Positions 43,127 to 52,551 of a stretch of 64,000 bases of DNA are shown piece by piece. A model generated the notes under the pieces. The model saw nothing but the letters and a program-made list of their open reading frames with translations. It did no database searches and was not told the origin of the DNA. How positions within the stretch are numbered: position 1 is the stretch's first letter; each line of letters opens with the position of its first letter. Made by a program: the position numbers and the translations under genes. Source of the DNA: Solirubrobacterales bacterium (GTDB lineage: Bacteria; Actinomycetota; Thermoleophilia; Solirubrobacterales; Solirubrobacteraceae); contig JAPLCJ010000047.1 in the NCBI GenBank assembly GCA_026392255.1, positions 152,129-216,128 on the forward strand. The letters run 5' to 3'.

Positions 43127-43949
43127 CTATGACAGCGAAGGCTGGGAGTCAAGAGCCAAGGACTGGATAGACCGGTCCGATCGGTTTGAGGAGCAAGTAC
43201 GCCCGCTGACGCATGCGATGGTCGCCGCCAGTGATCTGCAATCTGGGCACCGAGTTCTTGAACTCGCCTGCGGACCCGGGGGAATGATCCCCCGCATCGC
43301 AGCGGGGATCCTCCCCGACGGCGAATTGGTTGCCACCGACATCTCGGATGCCATGGTGGCCGGGGCAGCTTCGGTTGCTAAGTCGCACGGCCTTCAAAAC
43401 GTCGAGACGAGGACGATGGGGATCGACTGGCTCGATTCACCGGCTGCTGTCGCTGACCGGATTCTCTGTCGATTCGGATACATGTTCGCCGTTGACCCCG
43501 AGTCCGCGCTACATGAGGCACGTCGGGTCCTGAAGCCAGGAGGGCGGTTGGTTGCGGCCACTTGGGATCTTCCCGAAGTGAACGCTTATGGAGTCGTACC
43601 CAACCGTGCTCTTGAGATGGCCGGGCTAGGAAAGGTGCCGGTTGTCGGAGATCGGGGAATGTTTCGGCTTGGGTCCGCTGATGATCTTAGGGAGCTTGCA
43701 TTCTCGGCTGGGTTCATTGAGGCGTCAGTGACTCCCGTCGAACTCAGCTTCGATTTTGAATCGCTGGAAGATCTGTTGGAGTGGGTCTGCGGGATGTCTC
43801 AGACCGTCGAGACGGCGCTTAGAACCGCCGGACCAGAGGGGCAGATCGCCTTTGATCAAGCCATGAGCGAGTTGGTCATTCCGTTCATCGAGGAGGGCGG
43901 GAAGATCTCTCTGCCCGGCGTCGCATTGCTCCTGACCGCCGAAGCCTGA
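43110..43949 (+). CDS. Class I SAM-dependent methyltransferase, candidate MenG
   Basis: 279 residues with a Rossmann-fold methyltransferase domain: motif I VLELACGPGGM (~48-58), ATDISDAMV, and post-motif RRVLKPGGRLVAATWD (~141-156). The start ATG lies inside menE with GGAG 5 nt upstream, so it is coupled to menE. Demethylmenaquinone methyltransferase is the one methylation step the pathway needs, and no other candidate is in the cluster. The sequence does not show the usual UbiE/MenG signature blocks clearly, so the role is inferred from position. Other small-molecule methyltransferases remain possible. Confidence 0.8.
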   Translation: MTEAASYDSEGWESRAKDWIDRSDRFEEQVRPLTHAMVAASDLQSGHRVLELACGPGGMIPRIAAGILPDGELVATDISDAMVAGAASVAKSHGLQNVETRTMGIDWLDSPAAVADRILCRFGYMFAVDPESALHEARRVLKPGGRLVAATWDLPEVNAYGVVPNRALEMAGLGKVPVVGDRGMFRLGSADDLRELAFSAGFIEASVTPVELSFDFESLEDLLEWVCGMSQTVETALRTAGPEGQIAFDQAMSELVIPFIEEGGKISLPGVALLLTAEA

Positions 43950-43959
43950 CTCCCGCTGG

Positions 43960-43965
43960 TAGCCT
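43960..43965 (+). promoter_or_regulatory. -10 box for ilvC
   Basis: TAGCCT, 9 nt before the ATG at 43975; near-leaderless, with no room for a leader peptide. Confidence 0.42.
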
Positions 43966-43974
43966 GCCGAATCT

Positions 43975-44988
43975 ATGACTGATGAAAAAGTTCTCTATGA
44001 CGCAGACGCTGACCTCTCCCTTCTAGAAGGCAAGACTGTCGCGGTAATCGGGTTCGGCTCACAAGGCCACGCCCACTCCCTCAACTTGAAGGACTCAGGT
44101 GTTGACGTTGTTGTTGGCCTCCGGTCCGACTCAGCCAGCGCCGAGAAGGCTCGCGCAGCTGGGTTAGAGGTTCTCGAGCCAGCAGAGGCGGCAGCCCGCG
44201 GCGACGTTGTCATGCTTCTCGTGCCTGATGAGAAGCACCGTGAGGTATGGGAAGGCGGCGTCCGTGAGGGTGTCGTTCCCGGCAACCTCTTGCTGTTCGG
44301 CCACGGTTTCTCAATTCACTTTGGCGAGATCACAGCTCCAGAGGGTGTCGACATCGGGCTCGTTGCACCAAAGGGGCCAGGTCACCTTGTCCGTCGGCAG
44401 TACACAGAGGGCAGTGGAGTTCCGGGCCTCGTTGCCATTGAACAAGATGCGACTGGAAACGCTTTCCTACTGGCGCTGGCATACGCGAGGGGAATCGGCT
44501 GCACGCGCGGTGGAGTCATCCAGACGACTTTCCGCGAAGAGACTGAGACAGACCTTTTCGGCGAGCAGGCAGTTCTTTGCGGTGGAGTGAGCGAACTTGT
44601 TCGCGCTGGCTACGAGACGCTTGTAGAAGCCGGCTACGACCCACGTCTTGCCTACTTTGAGTGTCTGCACGAACTCAAGCTGATCGTCGATCTCATTTAC
44701 GAGAAGGGGATCACTGGAATGCGCCACTCAATCTCGAACACAGCAGAGTTTGGAGACCTCACCCGCGGTAAGCGCGTTATTGGTGACGAGTCCCGGGCAG
44801 CAATGAAGGCCATTCTGAGCGAGATCCAAAGCGGCGAGTTTGCCCGCGAGTGGATTGCCGAGCACAACGCCGGGCAGCAGAACTTCCAGCGCATGCGCGA
44901 GGAGCAGAGCAATCACCAGATTGAGGTTGAAGGTCGCAAGCTCCGCTCGATGATGGACTGGATCAACACCGAGTTCGACGAGTCTTAG
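43975..44988 (+). CDS. ilvC: Ketol-acid reductoisomerase
   Basis: Second common step of valine, leucine and isoleucine synthesis (Mg- and NADPH-dependent). 337 residues, class I length. Rossmann motif GFGSQGHAH (~26-34), cofactor loop GLRSDSAS, whose Arg and Ser residues suggest NADPH preference, [15 protein letters not shown], and metal ligands in [12 protein letters not shown] and the C-terminal [19 protein letters not shown]. It is 10 kb from ilvBN, with the menaquinone genes in between. Confidence 0.97.
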   Translation: MTDEKVLYDADADLSLLEGKTVAVIGFGSQGHAHSLNLKDSGVDVVVGLRSDSASAEKARAAGLEVLEPAEAAARGDVVMLLVPDEKHREVWEGGVREGVVPGNLLLFGHGFSIHFGEITAPEGVDIGLVAPKGPGHLVRRQYTEGSGVPGLVAIEQDATGNAFLLALAYARGIGCTRGGVIQTTFREETETDLFGEQAVLCGGVSELVRAGYETLVEAGYDPRLAYFECLHELKLIVDLIYEKGITGMRHSISNTAEFGDLTRGKRVIGDESRAAMKAILSEIQSGEFAREWIAEHNAGQQNFQRMREEQSNHQIEVEGRKLRSMMDWINTEFDES

Positions 44989-45002
44989 GGCGAGCGGGCG
45001 CG

Positions 45003-45029
45003 TTGACCTTCTGCCCGGCCCGCTAGCCT
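45003..45029 (+). promoter_or_regulatory. Promoter for the aminotransferase-serA pair
   Basis: TTGACC (45003-45008), a 15-base spacer and TAGCCT (45024-45029), 10 nt before the ATG at 45040. The spacer is shorter than ideal. Confidence 0.4.
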
Positions 45030-45039
45030 TACCGCTCTA

Positions 45040-46230
45040 ATGAGTGGCCAAGCACCAAACCCGTTCAACAAGAAGATCCTGGCGACAGCAGGACCGACTC
45101 CGTTGCCCCCAAGGGTCAGTTCGGTTATGTCGGAGCCGGTTCTGTACCACCGTGATCCAGCCTTTGCCGCGATCTATGAACGCGTGCTCAACCGCCTGCC
45201 AGAGGTGTTTCAGACGAGCAATGAGGTATTGCTATTCGCGTCAACTGGGTCGGGCGCGCTCGAGTCAGCGGTTAGCAACCTTGTTCAGCCAGGTCAGAAG
45301 GTCCTCGCCTGCGCAACCGGGAAGTTCGGTGAGAGGTGGTTCCAGATCCTCGACGCGCACTGCGCCGACACAGTCCGGTATGAACCAGGCTGGGGTGTTC
45401 GGATTGATCCGAACGAGGTTGACCGGCTTCTGACTGAGAACCCTGGCTGCGAGGTTGTCTTCGCAACCCTGAGCGAGACCTCGACGGGTGTTGTTCACGA
45501 TGTAGAGGCTATTGCTGCAGTTGCTAAGAAGCACGGCGCTTTGATCGTCGTCGACGCCGTGTCAGGCCTCGGCGCAGCTGAGCTCCGCCAAGATGCCTGG
45601 GGAATCGACGTGGTGGTCTCGGGCTCCCAGAAGGCTTTGATGGCTCCCCCGGGAGTCGGACTTGCTTCGGTCTCGCCGGCAGCGCTAGAGCGGGCCGAGA
45701 ATCAGCCCGGTGGCCGTTACTACTTCGACTGGCTTCGTACGGCTAAGGCTCAGCGCAAAAGCCCAGCCTCAAGTCCCTTCACTGCACCCGTGACAATTAT
45801 CTCTGCTCTCGATGTTGCCCTCGACATGATCCACGAGGAGGGCATTGAGAACGTCTTCGCGCGCCACGCGCTTCTCGCCAAGGCCACGCGAGCTGGAGTT
45901 GCTGCGCTTGGGCTAAGTCTTTATGGCGACCCCGATGAGCGGTCGAACGTTGTGACGGCCCTTGAGCTGCCATCCGATATCGACGGCGGCAAGGTGCCAA
46001 AGGTGCTGCGTGACCAGTTCGGGATTACTGCCAACGGAGGCCAGGACGAGCTGAAGGGCAAGATTCTGAGGATCGCGCACTGTGGCTATTTCGGCGCGTT
46101 CGACATCCTTACTTCGCTTGCCGGGCTGGAGCTCACCCTTGAGACATTGGGTCATACAACTCAGCTCGGTGCCGGAGTCGGTGCTGCACAGCGCGTCTTC
46201 CTTGACGCTGGTGTGTCGGTAACAGCGTGA
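45040..46230 (+). CDS. Class V PLP aminotransferase (serine/alanine-glyoxylate aminotransferase family)
   Basis: 396 residues. Start region LATAGPTPLPPRV with the family's substrate-binding GPTP, GSGALESAVSNL, ATLSETSTGVVHDVEAI, VDAVSGLGAAELR and the PLP lysine in VVSGSQKALMAPPG (~197-210). The family covers serine-pyruvate, alanine-glyoxylate and aspartate aminotransferases. It overlaps serA by GTGA, so a role in serine formation, for example converting phosphohydroxypyruvate to phosphoserine in place of a classical SerC, is a reasonable inference. No classical serC or serB is in the window. Confidence 0.88.
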   Translation: MSGQAPNPFNKKILATAGPTPLPPRVSSVMSEPVLYHRDPAFAAIYERVLNRLPEVFQTSNEVLLFASTGSGALESAVSNLVQPGQKVLACATGKFGERWFQILDAHCADTVRYEPGWGVRIDPNEVDRLLTENPGCEVVFATLSETSTGVVHDVEAIAAVAKKHGALIVVDAVSGLGAAELRQDAWGIDVVVSGSQKALMAPPGVGLASVSPAALERAENQPGGRYYFDWLRTAKAQRKSPASSPFTAPVTIISALDVALDMIHEEGIENVFARHALLAKATRAGVAALGLSLYGDPDERSNVVTALELPSDIDGGKVPKVLRDQFGITANGGQDELKGKILRIAHCGYFGAFDILTSLAGLELTLETLGHTTQLGAGVGAAQRVFLDAGVSVTA

Positions 46231-47831
46231 GCGATCGTCCAAGAGTTCTGATTGCAGAGGAGATCGCTGATTCCGGCGTAGACCTTCTGAGAGAGTCATG
46301 TGATGTTGATGTTGAGGTCGAGCTAGATCGCGCGGGACTGATCGCGCGGATTGGTGACTACGACGCGATTCTGATCCGCTCTGCCACGCAACTCGACGAG
46401 GAAGTGCTTGACGCCGCCACCAATCTCAAAGTGATTGGGCGAGCTGGCGTAGGGGTTGACAATGTCGATGTTCCGACGGCGACCCGCAAGGGGATCATCG
46501 TTGCCAATGCCCCGCAGTCCAACATCATCGCTGCAGCTGAGCAGACGATCGCGTTGATGCTGTCACTTGCCCGCAACATCCCTCAGGCACACGCAGCTCT
46601 AGTTGATGGGCGTTGGGAGCGGTCCAAGTACGGCGGCGTTGAGGTTTATGAAAAGACACTAGGAATCCTTGGGTTTGGTCGGATCGGGCAACTTGTAGCG
46701 CAGCGAGCAAAAGCGTTTGGGATGACGATCTTGGCCTATGACCCGTTTGTGGCAGCCGAACGGTTCAAGGAGCTTGGGGCGGAGAAGGCCGATTCGCCAG
46801 AGGAGATCTTCGCAAAGTCGGACTTCATCACCATTCACCTTCCAAACCTGCCAGAGACAAAGGGGTTCCTTAACGCCGATGCCTTTGCTCAGATGAAGGA
46901 TGGAGTGCGGGTAATTAACTGTGCACGCGGGCAGCTTGTTGATGATGCTGCTCTTCAGGCTGCGCTTGATTCAGGCAAGGTCGCTGGAGCTGCTCTTGAC
47001 GTGTTCCAGCAGGAGCCGATTACAGAGCACCCGCTTTTCAACGGCTACGACAACGTGGTTGTCACCCCGCACCTCGGCGCGTCAACTGTCGAAGCGCAGG
47101 ACAGGGCCGGGGTTCAGACCGCGGAGCAGGTTCTCGCAGCACTGACCGGGGGAACTGTCAGCACAGCCGTCAATCTTCCCGCCATTAGTGCTGAAGACCG
47201 AGACATTCTTGGGCCCTTCGTGCCGCTCTGCCGTGACCTTGCTCGCATAGCCGTCGAGCTCACTGGAGGTGTAGAGAAGCTTGAGGTTGAGCTCCTAGGT
47301 GGAATCGCCGAGCGTGATGCGCGGCCACTTGTTTCAGCATGCCTGATGGGTGCGTTGGCTGGGAGGACAGAGGATCCAGTCAATGAGATCAACGCGGCAT
47401 CATTCGCTCAAGCGCGGGGTATCGAGGTGGTTGAAAAGCTCTCCACGCAGATACGCGACTACACAGATCTTGTTCGCGTAACCGCCACGACGGGAGCTGC
47501 AACGGTGAGCGTCGCTGGGACCAACCTTGGTCAGCGCAACCGCCCACATCTTCTAGCTGCCTGGGGCCAGCGTTTCAATCTTCAGCTAGAGGAAAACCTC
47601 ACGCTCGTTCGCTATCGGGACCTGCCCGGAATGCTCGGGATCATTGGAACCGAGTTTGGTCAGCATGGCGTCAACATTGTTTCTGCAGCAGTGGGTCGGC
47701 AGCCAGAAGAGGGTGGACTTGCCGAGCACGCGGCGATAGCTCTCACCACCGACGCTCCTGTACCCAAGGAAGCACTCGATGCCCTGCTCAAGCAGGATGG
47801 CTTCGAGGATGCAAGGACTCTCACTCTCTAG
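46227..47831 (+). CDS. serA: D-3-phosphoglycerate dehydrogenase
   Basis: First step of serine synthesis. 534 residues, the long (type I) form. Substrate/NAD domain (1-~310) with GRAGVGVDNVDVPTATRKGI, LGFGRIGQLVAQRAKAFGM, the catalytic Arg in INCARGQLVDD, and Glu/His in HPLF and VVTPHLGAST; then an ASB domain (~318-450) and a C-terminal ACT domain (~455-534; RYRDLPGMLGIIGTEFGQHG is diagnostic) that usually binds serine for feedback. GTG start coupled to the aminotransferase stop. Confidence 0.97.
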   Translation: MSDRPRVLIAEEIADSGVDLLRESCDVDVEVELDRAGLIARIGDYDAILIRSATQLDEEVLDAATNLKVIGRAGVGVDNVDVPTATRKGIIVANAPQSNIIAAAEQTIALMLSLARNIPQAHAALVDGRWERSKYGGVEVYEKTLGILGFGRIGQLVAQRAKAFGMTILAYDPFVAAERFKELGAEKADSPEEIFAKSDFITIHLPNLPETKGFLNADAFAQMKDGVRVINCARGQLVDDAALQAALDSGKVAGAALDVFQQEPITEHPLFNGYDNVVVTPHLGASTVEAQDRAGVQTAEQVLAALTGGTVSTAVNLPAISAEDRDILGPFVPLCRDLARIAVELTGGVEKLEVELLGGIAERDARPLVSACLMGALAGRTEDPVNEINAASFAQARGIEVVEKLSTQIRDYTDLVRVTATTGAATVSVAGTNLGQRNRPHLLAAWGQRFNLQLEENLTLVRYRDLPGMLGIIGTEFGQHGVNIVSAAVGRQPEEGGLAEHAAIALTTDAPVPKEALDALLKQDGFEDARTLTL

Positions 47832-47867
47832 AAAGCTGTTCGGTCTTCTAATCGGCTGATAATCCGG

Positions 47868-47893
47868 TCATTCCGAATGAGCGGGAGTAACCT
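47868..47893 (+). promoter_or_regulatory. Palindrome and -10 box before the permease gene
   Basis: TCATTC-C-GAATGA (47868-47880) is a perfect 6-bp dyad, 7 bases before a TAACCT -10 box (47888-47893), so it covers part of the spacer and the -35 region. It looks like a repressor operator. The transcript would have a ~25-nt leader. Confidence 0.35.
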
Positions 47894-47924
47894 TTGTTTC
47901 CAGTGTCCTACTAGAGGGGGGAAC

Positions 47925-49427
47925 ATGGGAGTAGCAACGGTTGGAACGCCCACGGGCGAGGAGCCGCAGCTCAAAAGCAATGCGATCACGTTCGTTTCGA
48001 ACTTGGTCATCGGCGTCGCTTCCACTGCTCCGGGATTCAGCCTTGCTGCCACTGTTGGGTGGATCATTCTGGTTCCCGGGATTGGCATCCATGCGCCAGC
48101 GGTGATGCTAGTCAGCTTCATCCCGATGTTCTGTGTGGCGTTTGCCTATCGCTGGATGAACAAGGCCGATACGGACGCCGGCACAACCTTCTCGTGGGTG
48201 ACTAAGGCGATGGGCCCACACCTCGGCTGGCTTGCCGGTTGGGGTCTCCTGGTTGCCGACCTTGTCGTGATGGCCACCCAGTCACAGATAGCGGGCGCTT
48301 ACTCGCTTGATCTCTTTGGTGTAGGCAAGACGACCCTTCTGATCACGCTAATTGGCGTCGCTTGGATAATCCTGATGACTGCTATCTGTTACATCGGCAT
48401 TGAGCTGTCAGCGCGGACTCAGCAAGGCCTGTTGCTCGCTGAGATTGTCACCCTAGTCGCGTTCGCAATCGTTGCGTTCATCAAGGTCTACACGGACTCC
48501 CCGGTGGGCTCAATTCACGTCGCTGCAGATTGGTTTAACCCCTTCGCGGTCTCAAGTCCGTCCGCCATGCTCGATGGGATCCTGCTCGGCGTCTTTCTCT
48601 ATTGGGGCTGGGACTCGGGCGTTTCTGTCAATGAGGAAACAGTCGATGGGGCCAATGCTCCCGGTAAGGCAGCGGTTCTCTCAACCGTCCTTCTTCTCCT
48701 CATCTACGTGATGGTTACCGCGGCAGCGCAGTCGTTTTCAGGAACGAAGCCACTCACTGACAACCCTGATGACATCTTCACGACGGGCCTTGGTCACGCG
48801 GTGTTCGGAAACGGGTGGGACAAGCTGCTGATCATTGCCGTCCTAACTTCTTCAGCAGCTGCCACTCAGACAACAATTCTTCCAGCGGCGCGGACCGCGC
48901 TGTCAATGGCGCGCAAGAAGGCAGTACCGGCGTTTCTGGGGGATATTCATCCCAAGAACAAGACTCCCGGAAACGCAACTTGGATCTTTGGTCTGATCTC
49001 GATCATCTGGTTTGTCGGAGTCAACCAGACCTCGCAAAACGTCTTGGGTGATTCCCTTACGGCATGTGGGTTTCTTGTCTGCTTTTACTACGGCTTCACC
49101 GGCTATGCCTGCGTGATCTTCTTTAGAAGAGAGCTGCTGAAATCCGCTAAGAATTTCCTTTTCGTAGGAGTCTTGCCGCTGCTGGGTGCCGTCGCGCTCA
49201 CGGGCGTCTTCGTCAAGGCGGTCTACTTCTACGCTGATCCAAACAACAGTACGTGCGTGGATGATAAGTGCAGCTCGGCTTTTGGCATGGGTCTGCCTTT
49301 GGTGATTGGGATCGGGGCTCTGCTCCTGGGAGTGGTGGGGATGTTGTATGCGAACTTTGCCCACAGGGCCTTCTTTAAGGAGAACCGACCTGAGGTTGCC
49401 GACCCAGGAGTCCTCACGGCAGATTAG
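47925..49427 (+). CDS. APC-family amino-acid permease
   Basis: 500-residue inner-membrane transporter with about 12 hydrophobic helices. Helix 1 carries the unwound ASTAPGFSLAAT substrate motif of APC proteins, followed by the conserved loop YRWMNKADTDAGTTFSWVTKAMG, where the G+T-rich FSWV segment is family-typical. A small loop with two Cys (CVDDKC, ~455) lies on the outside near the last helices. The ATG at 47925 has GAGGGGGG 3-4 nt upstream, which decides the start over an earlier in-frame ATG at 47877. Substrate unknown; position beside serA and leuA suggests amino acids or amines. Confidence 0.9.
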   Translation: MGVATVGTPTGEEPQLKSNAITFVSNLVIGVASTAPGFSLAATVGWIILVPGIGIHAPAVMLVSFIPMFCVAFAYRWMNKADTDAGTTFSWVTKAMGPHLGWLAGWGLLVADLVVMATQSQIAGAYSLDLFGVGKTTLLITLIGVAWIILMTAICYIGIELSARTQQGLLLAEIVTLVAFAIVAFIKVYTDSPVGSIHVAADWFNPFAVSSPSAMLDGILLGVFLYWGWDSGVSVNEETVDGANAPGKAAVLSTVLLLLIYVMVTAAAQSFSGTKPLTDNPDDIFTTGLGHAVFGNGWDKLLIIAVLTSSAAATQTTILPAARTALSMARKKAVPAFLGDIHPKNKTPGNATWIFGLISIIWFVGVNQTSQNVLGDSLTACGFLVCFYYGFTGYACVIFFRRELLKSAKNFLFVGVLPLLGAVALTGVFVKAVYFYADPNNSTCVDDKCSSAFGMGLPLVIGIGALLLGVVGMLYANFAHRAFFKENRPEVADPGVLTAD

Positions 49428-49479
49428 GTACTGGCTTGGGAGCAGCATTACCACTCGCTGTAGAGCGATCGGGGAGTGC

Positions 49480-49485
49480 TAATCT
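49480..49485 (+). promoter_or_regulatory. -10 box for the leu operon
   Basis: TAATCT. It lies 8 nt before the ATG of the leader peptide and predicts a ~130-nt leader before leuA. Confidence 0.5.
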
Positions 49486-49493
49486 GGAGACCA

Positions 49494-49553
49494 ATGGCCC
49501 GTTCTGCTCACACAATTCGCTCCATTCTGATCCTTCCGCTAAGCGGGGAATAA
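49494..49553 (+). CDS. leuA leader peptide
   Basis: A 19-codon ORF: MARSAHTIRSILILPLSGE then TAA. It contains a run Ile-Leu-Ile-Leu-Pro-Leu (codons ATT CTG ATC CTT CCG CTA), the composition of known leu leader peptides in actinobacteria and enterics. It starts at leaderless distance from the TAATCT box and is in the right place, upstream of leuA. The same codons include a sequence complementary to the leuA Shine-Dalgarno, so a ribosome paused on them would free that site. Translation is predicted, not shown. Confidence 0.65.
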   Translation: MARSAHTIRSILILPLSGE

Positions 49554-49615
49554 CGCGAGGCGGCCGCTGACTGCCGCCAAACGGGATCAGACCAACGGAA
49601 CCAGAGCGGAAAGGA
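49531..49615 (+). promoter_or_regulatory. Anti-Shine-Dalgarno/Shine-Dalgarno pairing in the leuA leader
   Basis: TCCTTCCGCT (49531-49540), inside the leader-peptide codons, is complementary to AGCGGAAAGGA (49605-49615), which holds the leuA SD: 10 bp with one bulged A. Between them lies a perfect hairpin GGCGGC/GCCGCC (49559-49578, 8-base loop). No T-run follows, so the design fits translational rather than transcriptional attenuation. Inference from complementarity only. Confidence 0.5.
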
Positions 49616-49624
49616 CTTCGCGCC

Positions 49625-51181
49625 ATGCAGGACTCACAACAGATTTTCATCTTTGACACAACCCTGAGGGACGGGGAGCAGTCTCCAGGCATTTCGCTCA
49701 ACACAGCGGAGAAGCTTGAGATAGCCCACCAGCTTGCCCGGCTGGGGGTTGATGTGATTGAGGCCGGGTTCCCAATCACAAGTCCCGGGGATGCTGCGGC
49801 GGTGCGTGCGATCGCAGAGCAAGTCGAGGGGCCAATCATCGCTGGGCTCGCTCGCACCCATAGTGCGGATATCGACACGGCCTGGGACGCGGTCCGCTAC
49901 TCGGCTAAGCCCAGAATCCATACCTTCATTTCAACGTCTGATATTCACATCACCCATCAGCTTCAGACCACCCGCGAGGATGTTCTTGGACAGGCTAAGG
50001 CGGCTGTTTTTCACGCTCGGAGCCTCTGCGAGGACGTCGAGTTCTCCCCGATGGACGCTACCCGGGCCAACGTTGACTTCACAGCACAGGTCTGCGCTGT
50101 TGCTATCGAGGAGGGCGCGACGACAATCAACGTGCCAGATACGGTTGGCTACACGACTCCGGCTGAGTTTGAGGCCTATCTTGCCCGCCTGTACGAGCTG
50201 ACACCCGGTCTACGTGATGTCGTGCTCTCTGTTCATTGTCATAACGACCTTGGTCTTGCGGTAGCGAACTCGGTTGCGGGCGCGATGGCTGGCGCACGGC
50301 AGATCGAATGCGCCATCAACGGGATCGGCGAGCGGGCCGGTAACGCTGCCCTTGAGGAAGTAGTGATGCTCCTGCACACCCGGGGTGATGCATATGGCGG
50401 GCTGCACACAAACTGTGTCACCGAGGAGATCGCCAAGACCAGCCGGTTGGTCAGTCGGCTGACCGGCTATGCGGTGCAGCCCAACAAGGCCGTGGTGGGA
50501 CGCAATGCCTTCGCGCACGAGTCCGGCATTCACCAAGACGGTGTGCTGAAAGAACGCACTACGTACGAGATCATGGACGCGCGCACGATTGGGCTGGACG
50601 CCAACTCGCTGGTCCTCGGAAAGCATTCGGGGCGGCACGCTCTGGCGGACGCCCTTAGTCAGCTTGGTTACAAGGTCGAAGGGCAAGCCCTGAACCAGGC
50701 GTTCAAGCGCTTCAAGGAGATTGCGGATCGCAAGAAGCAGGTAACCGCCATGGATCTTGAGGCACTCGTGACCGACGAGATCCGCCACGACGAGGAAGGG
50801 TTCTCGCTTGAGGGATTCTCCGCGACAACGGCGGGCGACATTTCGCCTACGGCCTCAGTCAAGCTCAAGCTCCCTGATGGCAGCGTTGTAGACGGACAAG
50901 CCTCAGGCGACGGCACCTTCGATGCACTCTTCCAAGCGATCGCCAACGCGTCCGGATACGCTCCATCCCTGCGCGAGTTTCGCGTAGACGCCGTGACTGC
51001 TGGTGAGGACGCACTGGGGGAGACCTCCGTAGTGATTGACCTCGGCGGCGTTACCGGTGCAGGACAGGCAGTAGCCACCGACGTGGTTGAGGCCGCAGCA
51101 AAGGCTTATGTTCGGGCGCTTTCAAACGCCGTTCGCCGCTCCAAGACTCCGATGACAACTGACATGAAGGGCACGCCATGA
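49625..51181 (+). CDS. leuA: 2-Isopropylmalate synthase
   Basis: First committed step of leucine synthesis: acetyl-CoA plus 2-ketoisovalerate. 518 residues. DRE-TIM catalytic barrel with [13 protein letters not shown] (~9-21), HIHTFIS-type segment [11 protein letters not shown], and metal-binding [13 protein letters not shown]; then linker domains with [15 protein letters not shown] and a C-terminal leucine-binding regulatory domain (~395-515). This is the shorter LeuA1 type and not the long actinobacterial LeuA2. SD AAAGGA, 9 nt before the ATG, lies in the leader pairing. It overlaps leuC by ATGA. Confidence 0.96.
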   Translation: MQDSQQIFIFDTTLRDGEQSPGISLNTAEKLEIAHQLARLGVDVIEAGFPITSPGDAAAVRAIAEQVEGPIIAGLARTHSADIDTAWDAVRYSAKPRIHTFISTSDIHITHQLQTTREDVLGQAKAAVFHARSLCEDVEFSPMDATRANVDFTAQVCAVAIEEGATTINVPDTVGYTTPAEFEAYLARLYELTPGLRDVVLSVHCHNDLGLAVANSVAGAMAGARQIECAINGIGERAGNAALEEVVMLLHTRGDAYGGLHTNCVTEEIAKTSRLVSRLTGYAVQPNKAVVGRNAFAHESGIHQDGVLKERTTYEIMDARTIGLDANSLVLGKHSGRHALADALSQLGYKVEGQALNQAFKRFKEIADRKKQVTAMDLEALVTDEIRHDEEGFSLEGFSATTAGDISPTASVKLKLPDGSVVDGQASGDGTFDALFQAIANASGYAPSLREFRVDAVTAGEDALGETSVVIDLGGVTGAGQAVATDVVEAAAKAYVRALSNAVRRSKTPMTTDMKGTP

Positions 51182-52551
51182 CTCCAACATCACTTTTCGA
51201 CAAGATCTGGGCCCAGCACGAGGTTGCTCCTGGCCTGATCTGGATCGACTTGCACCTGGTGCACGAGGTGACGAGCGCGCAAGCGTTTGAGGGTCTACGC
51301 CTTGCAGGTCGCACAGTCCGTCGACCAGACCGAACATTGGCAACGGCCGATCACAACGTTCCAACCGACGGTGTGACTTCGGCCTCCATGATCCGCGACG
51401 TGCTCTCGCGGACGCAGGTAGAGGCGCTCGAGACCAACTGCGCGGAGTTCGGAGTTCCAGTCTTCTCGCTTGGCTCAGGGCGACAGGGGATCGTCCACGT
51501 GATCGGTCCGGAGCAGGGCGTGACTCAGCCAGGTATGACGATTGTCTGTGGTGACAGCCACACGGCCACCCATGGTGCGTTTGGTGCTCTCGCGTTTGGT
51601 ATCGGCACGAGCGAAGTTGAGCATGTGCTCGCTTCCCAGACGATGGTTCAGAACAAGCCTAAGAGCATGCGCATCACCTACGAAGGTATGCCCGGTTTTG
51701 GCGTCACGGCTAAGGATTTGATTCTCGCGACAATCGGTCAGATGGGGGTGGATGGCGCCAGCGGTCACGTCGTCGAGTACTGCGGGCCGGCAATCGAGGC
51801 TCTCTCCATGGAGGGTCGGATGACGGTCTGCAACATGACTATTGAGGGCGGGGGACGGGCAGGGATGATCGCGCCTGACGCAACGACCCTTGCTTGGTTT
51901 GGCGATGAGCGGCCAGGTGGTCCGAGCGACCTTGCGGCTGCCGCGGAGAGGTGGGCGCTGCTAAAGACAGACGAAGGGGCGAGCTTTGATCGGGAGATGG
52001 TCGTTGACGTGACTGCGATCTCGCCGCAGGTCACATGGGGGACAACTCCGAGCATGGTCGCGCCGGTTACGGCTTCGGTCCCAACTCCACGGGATGGCGG
52101 CGAGGAACGTGCCCTTGAGTACATGGATCTGACTGCTGGAACACCGATAGAGGAGATCCAGCTCGATCGGGTCTTCATCGGCTCGTGTACCAATTCGCGG
52201 ATTGGCGACCTGCGGGCTGCCGCGAAAATTGTCAAGGGTCACAAAGTGGCCTCGACTGTCAGCGCCATGGTTGTTCCAGGTTCGGCCAAAGTCAAAATTC
52301 AGGCTGAGAGTGAGGGCCTGGATGACATCTTCCGCGAGGCAGGGTTTGACTGGCGGGATGCCGGCTGCTCTATGTGTCTCGGGATGAACCCAGACACGCT
52401 CTCTCCCGGCGAGCGCTGCGCTTCAACTTCTAACCGTAACTTCGAGGGCCGGCAAGGTCGAGGTGGACGCACCCATCTCGTCTCGCCTCAGATGGCAGCC
52501 GCAGCGGCCATCAAGGGACACTTCGTCGACATCCGGGCCTGGGAGGCGTAA
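51178..52551 (+). CDS. leuC: 3-Isopropylmalate dehydratase large subunit
   Basis: Aconitase-family 4Fe-4S isomerase subunit; 457 residues. Cluster ligands Cys337 (GSCTNSR), Cys397 and Cys400 ([10 protein letters not shown]) are all present. [19 protein letters not shown] and [29 protein letters not shown] are typical of the bacterial leuC, not archaeal, type. It works with LeuD, and probably also isomerises citramalate for isoleucine synthesis given the citramalate synthase downstream. The stop TAA shares its last base with the leuD ATG. Confidence 0.97.
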   Translation: MTPTSLFDKIWAQHEVAPGLIWIDLHLVHEVTSAQAFEGLRLAGRTVRRPDRTLATADHNVPTDGVTSASMIRDVLSRTQVEALETNCAEFGVPVFSLGSGRQGIVHVIGPEQGVTQPGMTIVCGDSHTATHGAFGALAFGIGTSEVEHVLASQTMVQNKPKSMRITYEGMPGFGVTAKDLILATIGQMGVDGASGHVVEYCGPAIEALSMEGRMTVCNMTIEGGGRAGMIAPDATTLAWFGDERPGGPSDLAAAAERWALLKTDEGASFDREMVVDVTAISPQVTWGTTPSMVAPVTASVPTPRDGGEERALEYMDLTAGTPIEEIQLDRVFIGSCTNSRIGDLRAAAKIVKGHKVASTVSAMVVPGSAKVKIQAESEGLDDIFREAGFDWRDAGCSMCLGMNPDTLSPGERCASTSNRNFEGRQGRGGRTHLVSPQMAAAAAIKGHFVDIRAWEA

